DNA of 64,000 nt, taken from Chryseobacterium sp. GTDB lineage: Bacteria; Bacteroidota; Bacteroidia; Flavobacteriales; Weeksellaceae. The translations under genes were made by a program, and so were the position numbers. Each line of letters opens with the position of its first letter. The stretch's first letter is position 1. Below the pieces are notes generated by a model. The model was not told where the DNA came from, made no database searches, and saw nothing but the letters and a program-made list of their open reading frames with translations. Shown here piece after piece: positions 26,353 to 35,366 of this stretch. Location: positions 42,940 through 106,939 of the forward strand of contig JAGLBA010000006.1 of assembly GCA_018260475.1 (NCBI GenBank), read 5' to 3'.

Positions 26353-26634
26353 TTACTCCGCAAGTATAATACCTTTTTCATTATTAAATTCGATAACGCC
26401 GCTTTTAATTCTATAAGAAAAAACAGAATCTTTCTCGTTTTCCTTCGTGAAATGTTTTGCGTAATCATTGTCAATGGCATTGGTGTATAATTTCACCTTA
26501 CCATTAATTAATGAAGAGACAATCGCCGCGTGGTTCTTCATAATATGGAACTCGCCATTTTTGCCTGGAAGAAGTACGGAAGTTACATCACCATCGAAGA
26601 TCACCTTTTCAGGGGTTAATATTTTTATGTTCAT
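26353..26634 (-). CDS. atpC: ATP synthase F1 epsilon subunit (short form)
   Basis: A 93-residue protein with the epsilon N-terminal beta-sandwich (MNIKILTPEKVIFDGDVTSVLLPGKNGEF shown in parts: KILTPEKVIFDGDV, LPGKNGEFHIMKNHAA). It ends in FNNEKGIILAE, so the C-terminal two-helix domain that inhibits ATP hydrolysis in E. coli and Bacillus epsilon is absent. Epsilon joins gamma in the central stalk. It follows atpD after an 81-base gap that holds a perfect 13-bp inverted repeat. Confidence 0.93.
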   Translation of the reverse strand: MNIKILTPEKVIFDGDVTSVLLPGKNGEFHIMKNHAAIVSSLINGKVKLYTNAIDNDYAKHFTKENEKDSVFSYRIKSGVIEFNNEKGIILAE

Positions 26635-26660
26635 TTTAAAAAATGATTTTGAATTTTATA

Positions 26661-26697
26661 TTTTGAATTTTGAATCACAACAACTCAAAATTCAAAA
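26661..26697 (-). promoter_or_regulatory. Perfect inverted repeat between atpD and atpC
   Basis: TTTTGAATTTTGA (26661-26673) and TCAAAATTCAAAA (26685-26697) are exact reverse complements with an 11-base loop. It lies in the transcript after the beta-subunit gene and before the epsilon-subunit gene. It has no strong T tract, so RNA-stability or partial-termination roles are inference. Confidence 0.7.
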
Positions 26698-26715
26698 TTA
26701 TTCATTTAAAATTTC

Positions 26716-28275
<1,560 letters not shown>

Positions 28276-28325
28276 TTGCCAGAAAAAAAGATTTTTATCA
28301 TATTTGCACCACAAATTTTCGCGCA

Positions 28326-29252
28326 TTGTATATTTACACGGACTTCACATCCTACGCTTCAAAAAAACCACTCGCTCTCTCACTGGGAATGTTTGATGGC
28401 GTGCACCGCGGCCACCAAAGTATCATTTTCGAACTGCGCACCATAGCCGCCGAAAGAGGATTAGAAACTGCCATCCTTACCTTTTGGCCTCATCCGCGCA
28501 AGGTTTTTTGTCCTAATGAAGAGTTGCATCTTTTAAATACCATCGAAGAAAAAGCATGTTTAATGGAAAATTATGGCATCCAAAATTTGTTTTTAAAAGA
28601 ATTCGATGAAGCATTTCGGAGCCTGAGCGGAGTAGATTTTGTAAAAGAAATTTTGGTAAATACACTGAATGTAAAATATTTAATCGTAGGCTACGACCAT
28701 GTTTTTGGCAAAAATAAGAGTGGAAATTTTGATTTACTCCAAAAAATGGCACCCGAATACGGTTTTGAAGTGGTGCAAATGGAGGCCGTAAACATTCATA
28801 ATAACAATATATCTTCCACAAAAATTAGAAACCTGCTTTCCGATGGCAAGATCACCGAGGCCAATGAGATGCTGGGCTATCACTACCCCCTATCCGGCAA
28901 GGTGGTTCATGGCAAAAAACTGGGCCGTACCATAGGCTATCCCACTGCCAATATCGAGGCTGACGCCATTAAACTTTTACCCAAAAAAGGGGCCTATATT
29001 GTAGATGTCTTTTTGAAAAACAGCCAACACAAGGGCATGCTAAGCATTGGAACCAATCCTACCGTTAATGGGGAGCGAGTAACCACAGAAGTGTATATCC
29101 TTGATTTTAATGATGATATCTATGGAGAAGAAATATCAGTAAACTTCAGAGAATTTCTTCACGATGAAATAAAATTCGAGACATTGGAAAAACTTATCGA
29201 ACGTCTGGATAAGGATAAAGAATTGACTGCCAATTTTTTTAAAAACCATTAA
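28326..29252 (+). CDS. ribF: Bifunctional riboflavin kinase / FAD synthetase
   Basis: A 308-residue enzyme making FMN and FAD. The N-terminal FAD synthetase domain has SLGMFDGVHRGHQS, the WPHPRKVF loop, GYDHVFGKNKSG and the ISSTKIRNLL signature. The C-terminal flavokinase domain has SGKVVHGKKLGRTIGYPTANI. The frame is open to 28218, but the family begins just before KPLALSLGMFDG. TTG at 28326 gives the usual N-terminus and lies after the upstream AT-rich leader. The 3-prime end overlaps the convergent MmcQ/YjbR gene by 4 bases. Confidence 0.94.
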   Translation: MYIYTDFTSYASKKPLALSLGMFDGVHRGHQSIIFELRTIAAERGLETAILTFWPHPRKVFCPNEELHLLNTIEEKACLMENYGIQNLFLKEFDEAFRSLSGVDFVKEILVNTLNVKYLIVGYDHVFGKNKSGNFDLLQKMAPEYGFEVVQMEAVNIHNNNISSTKIRNLLSDGKITEANEMLGYHYPLSGKVVHGKKLGRTIGYPTANIEADAIKLLPKKGAYIVDVFLKNSQHKGMLSIGTNPTVNGERVTTEVYILDFNDDIYGEEISVNFREFLHDEIKFETLEKLIERLDKDKELTANFFKNH

Positions 29253-29602
29253 TGCTTCAGAATTTCTTCTCTTTTCTTTTTCGTCAATGATGAAAATATA
29301 AGGTCGTAAGAGGAATCAATCAATTTAAAAATCAAATCTTTTTTTAATCCCTCGCAAACTACTGAATTCCAATGAGTTTTGTTCATGTGGTACGCACCAG
29401 TTATTTGGGAATATTTTTCCCGAAGTTCTTCACTCCATTCCGGATCGGTTTTTACAGAAATGGTTAAAGGAAATTTTTCGAGCGGTACCAGCAGGAACAT
29501 TTTTCCTCCTACTTTTAGCACCAAGGTTTCATTGTCGAAAGGAAAAGTTTCCTCCACCCCTTTCTTTAAGGCACAATGTTCTAATATGTCCTGAATTTCC
29601 AT
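29249..29602 (-). CDS. MmcQ/YjbR family DNA-binding-fold protein
   Basis: A 117-residue protein with the CyaY-like MmcQ/YjbR fold: N-terminal helix with VEETFPFDNETLVLKVGGKMFLLVP (seen in parts), then KTDPEWSEELREKY and NKTHWNSV, and a C-terminal helix LIFKLIDSSYDLI. Members have a double-wing DNA-binding-like fold but unclear function. It is convergent with ribF (4-base overlap). Confidence 0.85.
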   Translation of the reverse strand: MEIQDILEHCALKKGVEETFPFDNETLVLKVGGKMFLLVPLEKFPLTISVKTDPEWSEELREKYSQITGAYHMNKTHWNSVVCEGLKKDLIFKLIDSSYDLIFSSLTKKKREEILKH

Positions 29603-29714
29603 ATCTAATTAAATGTAGAGATAAATAATACAACCGCTGATTTATTGAGGTAAATTTAGTAATTTTAAAAAATCAATTATCATTTATCAATTATCATTCA
29701 TCTATCAGACCCCC

Positions 29715-30362
29715 ATGAAGGCACTTGTCATAGGCGCAACTGGCGCTACAGGAAAAGAATTGGTAAAAATTCTTCTTAAAGATTCCGATTTTGAAGAAGT
29801 ACACGTCTTCGTGCGTAGAACCATTCAGGACAACCATCCTAAACTGCATACCCATGTGGTAGATTTTGATATACCGTCGGAATGGAAACACTTGGTAAAG
29901 GGCGATGTGGCATTTTCCTGTCTCGGCACCACGCTGAAAGATGCGGGAAGCAAGGAAGCTCAGCGCAAAGTAGATTTTAATTATCAATATGAGTTTGCAA
30001 AAACGGCGAGGGAAAACGGTGTGGAAACCTTCGCACTCGTTTCGTCCTACGGTTCAAATGTAAAATCGCCTATTTTTTATTCTAAAATGAAAGGGCAATT
30101 GGAAGATGAAATCAAGAAACTTCCCTTCAAACAAACCCTTATCTTCCAGCCCGGAATGCTAGATAGGCCGGAAACCAACCGAACCGGCGAAGTTATTGGA
30201 TTAAAAGTTTTAAAAGCCGTTACCAATTTGGGACTATTTAAAAGTCAGAGACCATTGCCTACCAAAACACTAGCTTCCGCCATGATAAATCTGGCAAAGA
30301 AAAAAGATACCGGTTTGAAAATCATTCAACTTACCGATATTTTCGATGTTGCGGAGAGCTAA
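29715..30362 (+). CDS. NAD(P)-binding atypical SDR (HTATIP2/TIP30-like)
   Basis: A 215-residue Rossmann-fold protein: N-terminal GATGATGKELV nucleotide-binding glycine motif, FSCLGTTLKDAGS, and a YSKMKG segment giving the YxxxK catalytic pair (with SSYGSNVKS before it). The compact size and C-terminal QPGMLDRPE segment match the HTATIP2-like atypical SDRs, whose substrate in bacteria is unknown. The ATG at 29715 follows directly on a CCCC run, after an AT-rich repeat of ATCAATTATCATTT units. Confidence 0.85.
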   Translation: MKALVIGATGATGKELVKILLKDSDFEEVHVFVRRTIQDNHPKLHTHVVDFDIPSEWKHLVKGDVAFSCLGTTLKDAGSKEAQRKVDFNYQYEFAKTARENGVETFALVSSYGSNVKSPIFYSKMKGQLEDEIKKLPFKQTLIFQPGMLDRPETNRTGEVIGLKVLKAVTNLGLFKSQRPLPTKTLASAMINLAKKKDTGLKIIQLTDIFDVAES

Positions 30363-30365
30363 AAA

Positions 30366-31025
30366 TTACTTGCTGGTATTCCCAAGCATCGGGACGAATT
30401 TGTAAGCTCCAAATTCTTCTTTTTCTAACTCTGTAGGCGAAATTTTGGTGAAGCGATACAGGATTTGTTCATCGGTTGGACCCATCGGAATTACCATTTT
30501 ACCGCCAGTTTTTAGTTGTTTCAAAAGTTCCATTGGCAGGATTTCCGCACCGCAGGTGACGATAATTCTGTCGAACGGCGCGAAAGTAGGCAATCCGGCA
30601 AAGCCATCCCCAAAAGACTGAAACTTCGGACGAAGCCCCATTTCCTTCAACTTTTTCTGTGAAAAATCGAAGAGGTCTTTTTGTCTTTCCACCGTGTAAA
30701 CAAGTGCATCCATCGCGACTAATACTGCCGTTTGGTAACCGCTTCCCGTGCCAATTTCCAAGACCTTTTCCCCCGCCGAAACTTCTAGGAGCATAGTCTG
30801 TTCCGCCACCGTAGAGGGATGCGAAATGGTTTGTTTGGCAGCAATTGGAAAAGCGCGATCTTCGTAGGCATAATCCTCAAAAATACTTTCCAAAAAAAGG
30901 TGACGCGGCACATGGTTGATCGCAGAAAGTACGGCAAAATCAGTTATACCAACCTTCTCACGAAGATAATCCACTAGGATTCGGCGCTTGCCTTTGTGAA
31001 CGAATGAGTCTAAAGTAGGTTTCAA
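30366..31025 (-). CDS. pcm: Protein-L-isoaspartate O-methyltransferase
   Basis: This enzyme methylates isoaspartyl residues in aged proteins so they can be repaired, using SAM. Motifs: FVHKGKRR start, INHVPRHLF, the SAM motif VLEIGTGSGYQTAVL, and FDRIIVTCGAE. From the TTG at 31025 the protein is 219 residues, the usual family size. An ATG at 31088 would add 21 hydrophobic residues (MQIFLCLIPLF), which is unusual for this cytosolic family but could be a signal peptide for a periplasmic form. A candidate promoter lies at 31187-31221. Confidence 0.88.
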   Translation of the reverse strand: MKPTLDSFVHKGKRRILVDYLREKVGITDFAVLSAINHVPRHLFLESIFEDYAYEDRAFPIAAKQTISHPSTVAEQTMLLEVSAGEKVLEIGTGSGYQTAVLVAMDALVYTVERQKDLFDFSQKKLKEMGLRPKFQSFGDGFAGLPTFAPFDRIIVTCGAEILPMELLKQLKTGGKMVIPMGPTDEQILYRFTKISPTELEKEEFGAYKFVPMLGNTSK

Positions 31026-31186
31026 AATTTTAAATTCAGTTGAAATTTTTAAATTAAATAAAGGTATTAAACATAAGAAAATCTGCAATCAATGTCTAAA
31101 AGTTTTGCTGAATTTTCTTGAAGTAAGCCATGGTGTTTTTTCTAAAATTTTATGCGTGGTGACTGTCATTATAGGCGTATTTTGTA

Positions 31187-31221
31187 CAAATATAGATATG
31201 ATAATTTGACTAAGTTAACAA
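31187..31221 (-). promoter_or_regulatory. Candidate promoter of pcm
   Basis: On the minus strand TATATTTG (plus 31187-31194) with TTG 24 bases upstream (plus 31219-31221). It overlaps the opposite-facing elements for the gene at 31259. Confidence 0.5.
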
Positions 31222-31240
31222 AAACTATTTATTATCTTTA
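31206..31240 (+). promoter_or_regulatory. Candidate promoter of Idh/MocA oxidoreductase gene
   Basis: TTG at 31206-31208, then 24 bases, then TATCTTTA (31233-31240), one base off TAnnTTTG. It overlaps the divergent pcm promoter. Confidence 0.4.
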
Positions 31241-31258
31241 CCAAAACAAAAAAGAATT

Positions 31259-32221
31259 ATGCTAAAGGCGGGTCTGGTCGGTGCGGGCCATCTTGGGAAA
31301 ATCCATTTAAAATTATTGCAACAGTCGGAAAAGTATGAATTAATCGGTTTTCACGATGCAGATCCGGAAAACGGAAGAAAACTGGAAGCAGAATTTGGTT
31401 ATAAATATTTTGAAAATATCGGTGATCTTTTGGGTCAAATCGATATGCTGGATATCGTCACACCTACGCTTTACCACTATCATTATGCAAAAACAGCCAT
31501 CGAAAACGGCCTGCATTTCTTCATTGAAAAGCCCGTCACACAAACGCTGGAACAAGCGGAAGAAATTCTGCAAAAATGCCGTGAAAACGGGATAAAAGCA
31601 CAAGTTGGCCATGTAGAACGCTACAATCCGGCATTCATCGGGTCGAAACCATACATTGAAAATCCGATGTTTATCGAAATTCACCGATTGGCGGAATTTA
31701 ACCCGCGCGGAACAGATGTTTCCGTAGTACTTGATTTAATGATTCACGATCTGGATATTTTGTTGAGCATCGTAAAATCAGAAGTTAAAATTATTCATGC
31801 AAGTGGCGTTTGCGTGGTTTCAAAATCTCCAGACATCGCGAATGCAAGGATTGAATTTGAAAACGGCTGCGTGGCAAACCTCACCACCTCCCGGATTTCC
31901 ATGAAAGCGATGCGGAAATCAAGATTTTTTCAGCAAGATGCTTATATTTCCGTTGATTTTTTGGAGAAAAAGGCAGAGGTCATTCGCATGAAACCCGCTC
32001 CTGAAGACGCTTCTCCATTTGATATGATTATTGAAAATGCGGAAGGCGAGAAAAATCAAATTATTTTTGAATACCCAAACATCCAACCGAACAATGCGAT
32101 TTTAGACGAACTGGAAAGCTTCGCCGACGCCATTACTGAAAATAAATCCGTGGAAGTTTCTTTGGAAGATGGCACGGAAGCGCTGAAAGTAGCGCTGGAA
32201 ATTGTACGGCTGATAGATTGA
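31259..32221 (+). CDS. Gfo/Idh/MocA family oxidoreductase
   Basis: A 320-residue NAD(P)-dependent oxidoreductase with an N-terminal Rossmann domain (GLVGAGHLGKIHLKLLQQ), the DIVTPTLYHYHYAKTAI strand-helix, the hallmark EKPVTQTLEQAEEI, and a C-terminal beta-sheet domain with MIHDLDILLSIV (catalytic His/Asp region). Substrate unknown. Members oxidise sugars, inositols or biliverdin, or make UDP-sugar derivatives. It is followed at 162 bases by an HBD-type dehydrogenase. Confidence 0.9.
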   Translation: MLKAGLVGAGHLGKIHLKLLQQSEKYELIGFHDADPENGRKLEAEFGYKYFENIGDLLGQIDMLDIVTPTLYHYHYAKTAIENGLHFFIEKPVTQTLEQAEEILQKCRENGIKAQVGHVERYNPAFIGSKPYIENPMFIEIHRLAEFNPRGTDVSVVLDLMIHDLDILLSIVKSEVKIIHASGVCVVSKSPDIANARIEFENGCVANLTTSRISMKAMRKSRFFQQDAYISVDFLEKKAEVIRMKPAPEDASPFDMIIENAEGEKNQIIFEYPNIQPNNAILDELESFADAITENKSVEVSLEDGTEALKVALEIVRLID

Positions 32222-32323
32222 TTGTTGTTCGCTGGTGGTTTGAATCTAAAACCCAAATTGCAGTTCTCGTTTCGGAGTCCAGAGAGTCTTAAGAAGTAAA
32301 TTACAGAAAGATTTCCGACCTTT

Positions 32324-32338
32324 CCAAAACAGTTTTGG
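32324..32338. promoter_or_regulatory. Palindrome upstream of the hbd-like gene
   Basis: CCAAAAC-A-GTTTTGG is a perfect 7-bp inverted repeat around one base, 45 bases before the ATG at 32383. It could be an operator, but no regulator is known. Confidence 0.3.
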
Positions 32339-32382
32339 ATTATTTCAATACAAATTAAATACACTAAAAAAAAATCACAAAT

Positions 32383-33273
32383 ATGAAAAACATCGTAGTC
32401 ATCGGAGCCGGAACTATGGGAAACGGTATTGTACATACTTTCGCGCAGTCGGGTTTTAAGGTAAATCTTGTGGATATTTCACCAGAAGCCATAGACCGTG
32501 GCATTAGTACCATCACCACTAATCTGGATAGAATCATAGCGAAAGGCAACCTTACCGAAGAACAGAAAGCCGAAACTTTGAGTAATATCACCACTTTCAC
32601 GGAACTTTCGGATGCGGTAAAAAATGCAGACCTGATTGTAGAAGCGGCAACGGAAAACCTTGATTTGAAGTTGAAAATCTTCAAACAAATGGACGAATCT
32701 GCCCCAGAAAATTGCATATTGGCGACCAATACTTCATCCATATCCATTACAAAAATTGCCGCGGCTACGAAAAGACCGGAAAAAGTAATTGGGATGCACT
32801 TCATGAATCCGGTGCCGATTATGAAACTTGTGGAAATCATCAAAGGCTACTCCACTTCGCGCGAAACTTTTGACCAGATTTTCGAAATGTCAAAAAATTT
32901 AGGCAAAACGCCGGTAGAAGTAAACGATTATCCGGGCTTTGTGGCCAACAGAATTCTAATGCCGATGATCAACGAAGCCATAGAAACGCTTTACAATGGT
33001 GTGGCCGGTGTGGAAGAAATAGATACGGTGATGAAACTTGGGATGGCGCATCCTATGGGGCCGCTGCAACTGGCAGATTTCATCGGTCTGGATGTGTGTT
33101 TAGCAATCTTAAATGTTATGTACGACGGCTTCAAAAATCCAAAATACGCACCTAACCCACTGCTTGTGAACATGGTAATGGCTGGAAAACTCGGTGTGAA
33201 ATCTGGGGAAGGCTTCTATGATTATTCCGAAAGTAAAAAAGCGGAAAAGGTGGCGAAAATGTTTACAAAGTAA
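32383..33273 (+). CDS. 3-hydroxyacyl-CoA (3-hydroxybutyryl-CoA) dehydrogenase
   Basis: A 296-residue soluble dehydrogenase of the HBD/PaaH type: NAD-binding GAGTMGNGIVHTFAQSG, ATENLDLKLKIF, catalytic His region IGMHFMNPVPIMKLVEII, PGFVANRILMPMINEA, and the C-terminal GMAHPMGPLQLADFIGLD. It interconverts 3-hydroxybutyryl-CoA and acetoacetyl-CoA in short-chain fatty acid metabolism. Its size excludes the fused FadB-type enzyme. Confidence 0.92.
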   Translation: MKNIVVIGAGTMGNGIVHTFAQSGFKVNLVDISPEAIDRGISTITTNLDRIIAKGNLTEEQKAETLSNITTFTELSDAVKNADLIVEAATENLDLKLKIFKQMDESAPENCILATNTSSISITKIAAATKRPEKVIGMHFMNPVPIMKLVEIIKGYSTSRETFDQIFEMSKNLGKTPVEVNDYPGFVANRILMPMINEAIETLYNGVAGVEEIDTVMKLGMAHPMGPLQLADFIGLDVCLAILNVMYDGFKNPKYAPNPLLVNMVMAGKLGVKSGEGFYDYSESKKAEKVAKMFTK

Positions 33274-33327
33274 TTTATAAAGCCGATATTAATAAATCTA
33301 TCGCATTAAAAATGTGGGATTTTTGTT

Positions 33328-34656
33328 ATGAAAAAAAAGATATTCGTCCGCGAATCCCTACTTCAAATAGCGATAGTCGTCATAACTTTCGCCATGATCA
33401 TCGTTCGGTTTTTACTTAATGAAAAAGGGCGCATAAACCCGGATTCTATTCGGTATATGCGATTTGCACACAGTCTTCCAGTGATTGATAATACCGTCAC
33501 GCCGGCTGGCTATCCGATGAGTATCAAGTTGGTAAGTTTATTAGGAACCGATGAGTTTTGGAGCAGTAAGGTGGTTGGGCTTTTATCTTTCCTTTTTATG
33601 CTGTTTTTTGCGAGAAAGAAAAACTTCTTTTATCGGGAAAGCATAATGGTTTGTGGGCTTTTCAGTTTTGTTTCCATCTTCGCCTACACCATGAGTGAGG
33701 CGCTTATTTTGCCTTTCGTGTTCATGTTTCTGTATGTTTCAAGCCAAATTATTGAAGAAAAAATCTCTGGTCGCAAGGCCATTTTTTACCTTTCTATCAG
33801 TTTGATTTTGCTATACAACATTCGTTATAGCGCGTTATTTTTTATCGGTGGCTGCGGACTTTTTGGTTTGATGAATTGGCGAAAAAGTTACGGTAAAGCA
33901 TTTATCATATCCGGTGCGATAGGTTTAGCATTTGTAGTGTTATACAAATTCCTATTCATTGATTATTTTAACCAAAACTATGTGGATGAGTTTCTGGAAA
34001 CCGGTCTGCATCCTACTTCTCAATTATTGGTTGAATTATTTCAAGGTTTGGCGACCACATTCAACCCTTTTATCCATATCCAAGATCCAGGCGGCGGAAA
34101 AATCAACTATGCCATCTACGGCATCGGGATTTTAAATATAGGCTTGATGATCTGGCTTTTCATTAAAAATAAACTTTCAGCAACCGACCGATTTTTTATT
34201 TTTACTTCGATGATTGGGATTGTTTGCTCCTTTTTTGTCCAATATTTTTATTCTGTGAATCCACTGGATTATAGACTACTTGCACCATTTGTTCTTTCGG
34301 TATGGTTGCTTTATTTCAGAAAAATTTACCAAAATTTTGGGCAGATTGCCTACACCATCACATTTTTAAGTTTTGCCAGCGGGCTTCTCTTTACTTGGCT
34401 TTCCCGTGGCGATTATCTGCAAAACAGAAGGGAAATTACGCAATATCTGCAAACTGAAGGCATCGACAATAAACGAATTATTTTTTATAGTGATGAAGAA
34501 AAAACTCCGGAGAAAATAAAAGTGGCGGAACTTATCAGCACGGTGAATCCCGAGGTTTACATCACGAAAAATCCGAAGGACACGCTGAAAAAAGGGGTTT
34601 TGACGGCGCATCAAGTTTTAACAAAAATTAAAATGAGAAGGAATCAATTTCAATAA
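33328..34656 (+). CDS. Polytopic membrane protein, GT-C glycosyltransferase-like
   Basis: A 442-residue protein with about ten hydrophobic segments, starting at residues 10-28 (LLQIAIVVITFAMIIVRFLL). The first extracytoplasmic loop has INPDSIRYMRFAHSLP with an Asp in the place typical of GT-C enzymes using polyprenyl-phosphate sugars. The C-terminal about 70 residues are soluble. No firm family assignment is possible. It starts 54 bases after the HBD gene on the same strand. Confidence 0.65.
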   Translation: MKKKIFVRESLLQIAIVVITFAMIIVRFLLNEKGRINPDSIRYMRFAHSLPVIDNTVTPAGYPMSIKLVSLLGTDEFWSSKVVGLLSFLFMLFFARKKNFFYRESIMVCGLFSFVSIFAYTMSEALILPFVFMFLYVSSQIIEEKISGRKAIFYLSISLILLYNIRYSALFFIGGCGLFGLMNWRKSYGKAFIISGAIGLAFVVLYKFLFIDYFNQNYVDEFLETGLHPTSQLLVELFQGLATTFNPFIHIQDPGGGKINYAIYGIGILNIGLMIWLFIKNKLSATDRFFIFTSMIGIVCSFFVQYFYSVNPLDYRLLAPFVLSVWLLYFRKIYQNFGQIAYTITFLSFASGLLFTWLSRGDYLQNRREITQYLQTEGIDNKRIIFYSDEEKTPEKIKVAELISTVNPEVYITKNPKDTLKKGVLTAHQVLTKIKMRRNQFQ

Positions 34657-34663
34657 TTTTTTC

Positions 34664-34671
34664 TATCTTTG
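34664..34671 (+). promoter_or_regulatory. Candidate -7 box of acidic-protein gene
   Basis: TATCTTTG fits TAnnTTTG and lies 22 bases before the ATG at 34694. No clear TTG at -33. Confidence 0.35.
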
Positions 34672-34693
34672 AAGAAGATTAAACCTTAAAAAA

Positions 34694-34987
34694 ATGAAAT
34701 TACCAAAGTTTTTATTGGCAGACAATTCAGATTTTCCAGAAGATCTTTTTGTTGTACACACGGAATATCCAAGATTTATCCTGAATGTAGAGGAGGATGA
34801 AGTTGAATGGCTGGACGATTTGGATCGCGATGACGAAGAAACCATGGCAGACGAGACTACAAAAGTAGTGGAGCAAGCCTTGAAATGGTGTGATGACGAA
34901 CTTGCAAAATACGACGATGAAGAGGAGGACGATGAAGAGGAGGACGATGAAGAGGAGAATGTTGATGACGCACCTGCTGCCAAATAA
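34694..34987 (+). CDS. Small acidic protein with repetitive Asp/Glu tail
   Basis: A 97-residue soluble protein. Its N-terminal part (LPKFLLADNSDFPEDLFVVH, then YPRFILNVEEDEVEWLDD) looks folded and resembles conserved flavobacterial hypothetical proteins. The tail (about 70-92) is nearly pure Asp/Glu, encoded by three exact tandem copies of a 15-base unit (34913-34957). Function unknown. A strong terminator follows. Confidence 0.75.
   Translation: MKLPKFLLADNSDFPEDLFVVHTEYPRFILNVEEDEVEWLDDLDRDDEETMADETTKVVEQALKWCDDELAKYDDEEEDDEEEDDEEENVDDAPAAK
34913..34957 (+). repeat. Three perfect tandem 15-bp repeats in the acidic tail
   Basis: GACGATGAAGAGGAG is repeated exactly three times, adding DDEEE per unit. 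Because the unit is a multiple of three, copy-number change would alter tail length without a frameshift. Confidence 0.9.
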
Positions 34988-35012
34988 TCCAATTTTCTAA
35001 GAAAAAAACGAA

Positions 35013-35045
35013 ACCGACTGAATCGAATCAGTCGGTTATTTTTTG
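35013..35045 (+). terminator. Terminator of acidic-protein gene
   Basis: ACCGACTGA pairs perfectly with TCAGTCGGT around a 6-base loop and is followed by TATTTTTT. It also lies just past the end of the convergent clpS. Confidence 0.85.
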
Positions 35046-35054
35046 TGCTAAACC

Positions 35055-35357
35055 CTAAACAATCTCCGAAGTCAAGCCTCGGGAAAGAAGTTTTTCGTGC
35101 ATGGGCATCAGAAAATCCATACTTCCGGTTTTTACGGCGCATTTACCTTTGTAGTGAATTAGCATGGTACATTGTTCCGCCTGGATAGGATCATGACCGC
35201 ATATTTCTATAAGGCAATCAATTACAAAATCAAAAGTATTAAAATCATCATTATGCACCACCAATTTATGGGACTCGGCCGTGTCTTCTAAAACCAAGAC
35301 TTCTTCCTCATATTCGCGTTTTGGCTCGTCGTAAAACGTTGTGTTATATGGCTTCAT
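35055..35357 (-). CDS. clpS: ATP-dependent Clp protease adaptor ClpS
   Basis: A 100-residue adaptor that delivers N-degron substrates to ClpA/ClpC-ClpP. The disordered acidic N-terminus (about 1-30) precedes the core with HKLVVHNDDFNTFDFVIDCL and the C-terminal GKCAVKTGS and LLSRGLTSEIV. It starts 9 bases after the CNNM/CBS gene and is probably cotranscribed with it. Confidence 0.93.
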   Translation of the reverse strand: MKPYNTTFYDEPKREYEEEVLVLEDTAESHKLVVHNDDFNTFDFVIDCLIEICGHDPIQAEQCTMLIHYKGKCAVKTGSMDFLMPMHEKLLSRGLTSEIV

Positions 35358-35366
35358 AACTTAAAA

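Noticed and set aside
34663-35142. 159-residue Ser-rich minus-strand open frame
   Set aside because: The poly-Ser stretch is just the antisense of the Asp/Glu tail repeats.
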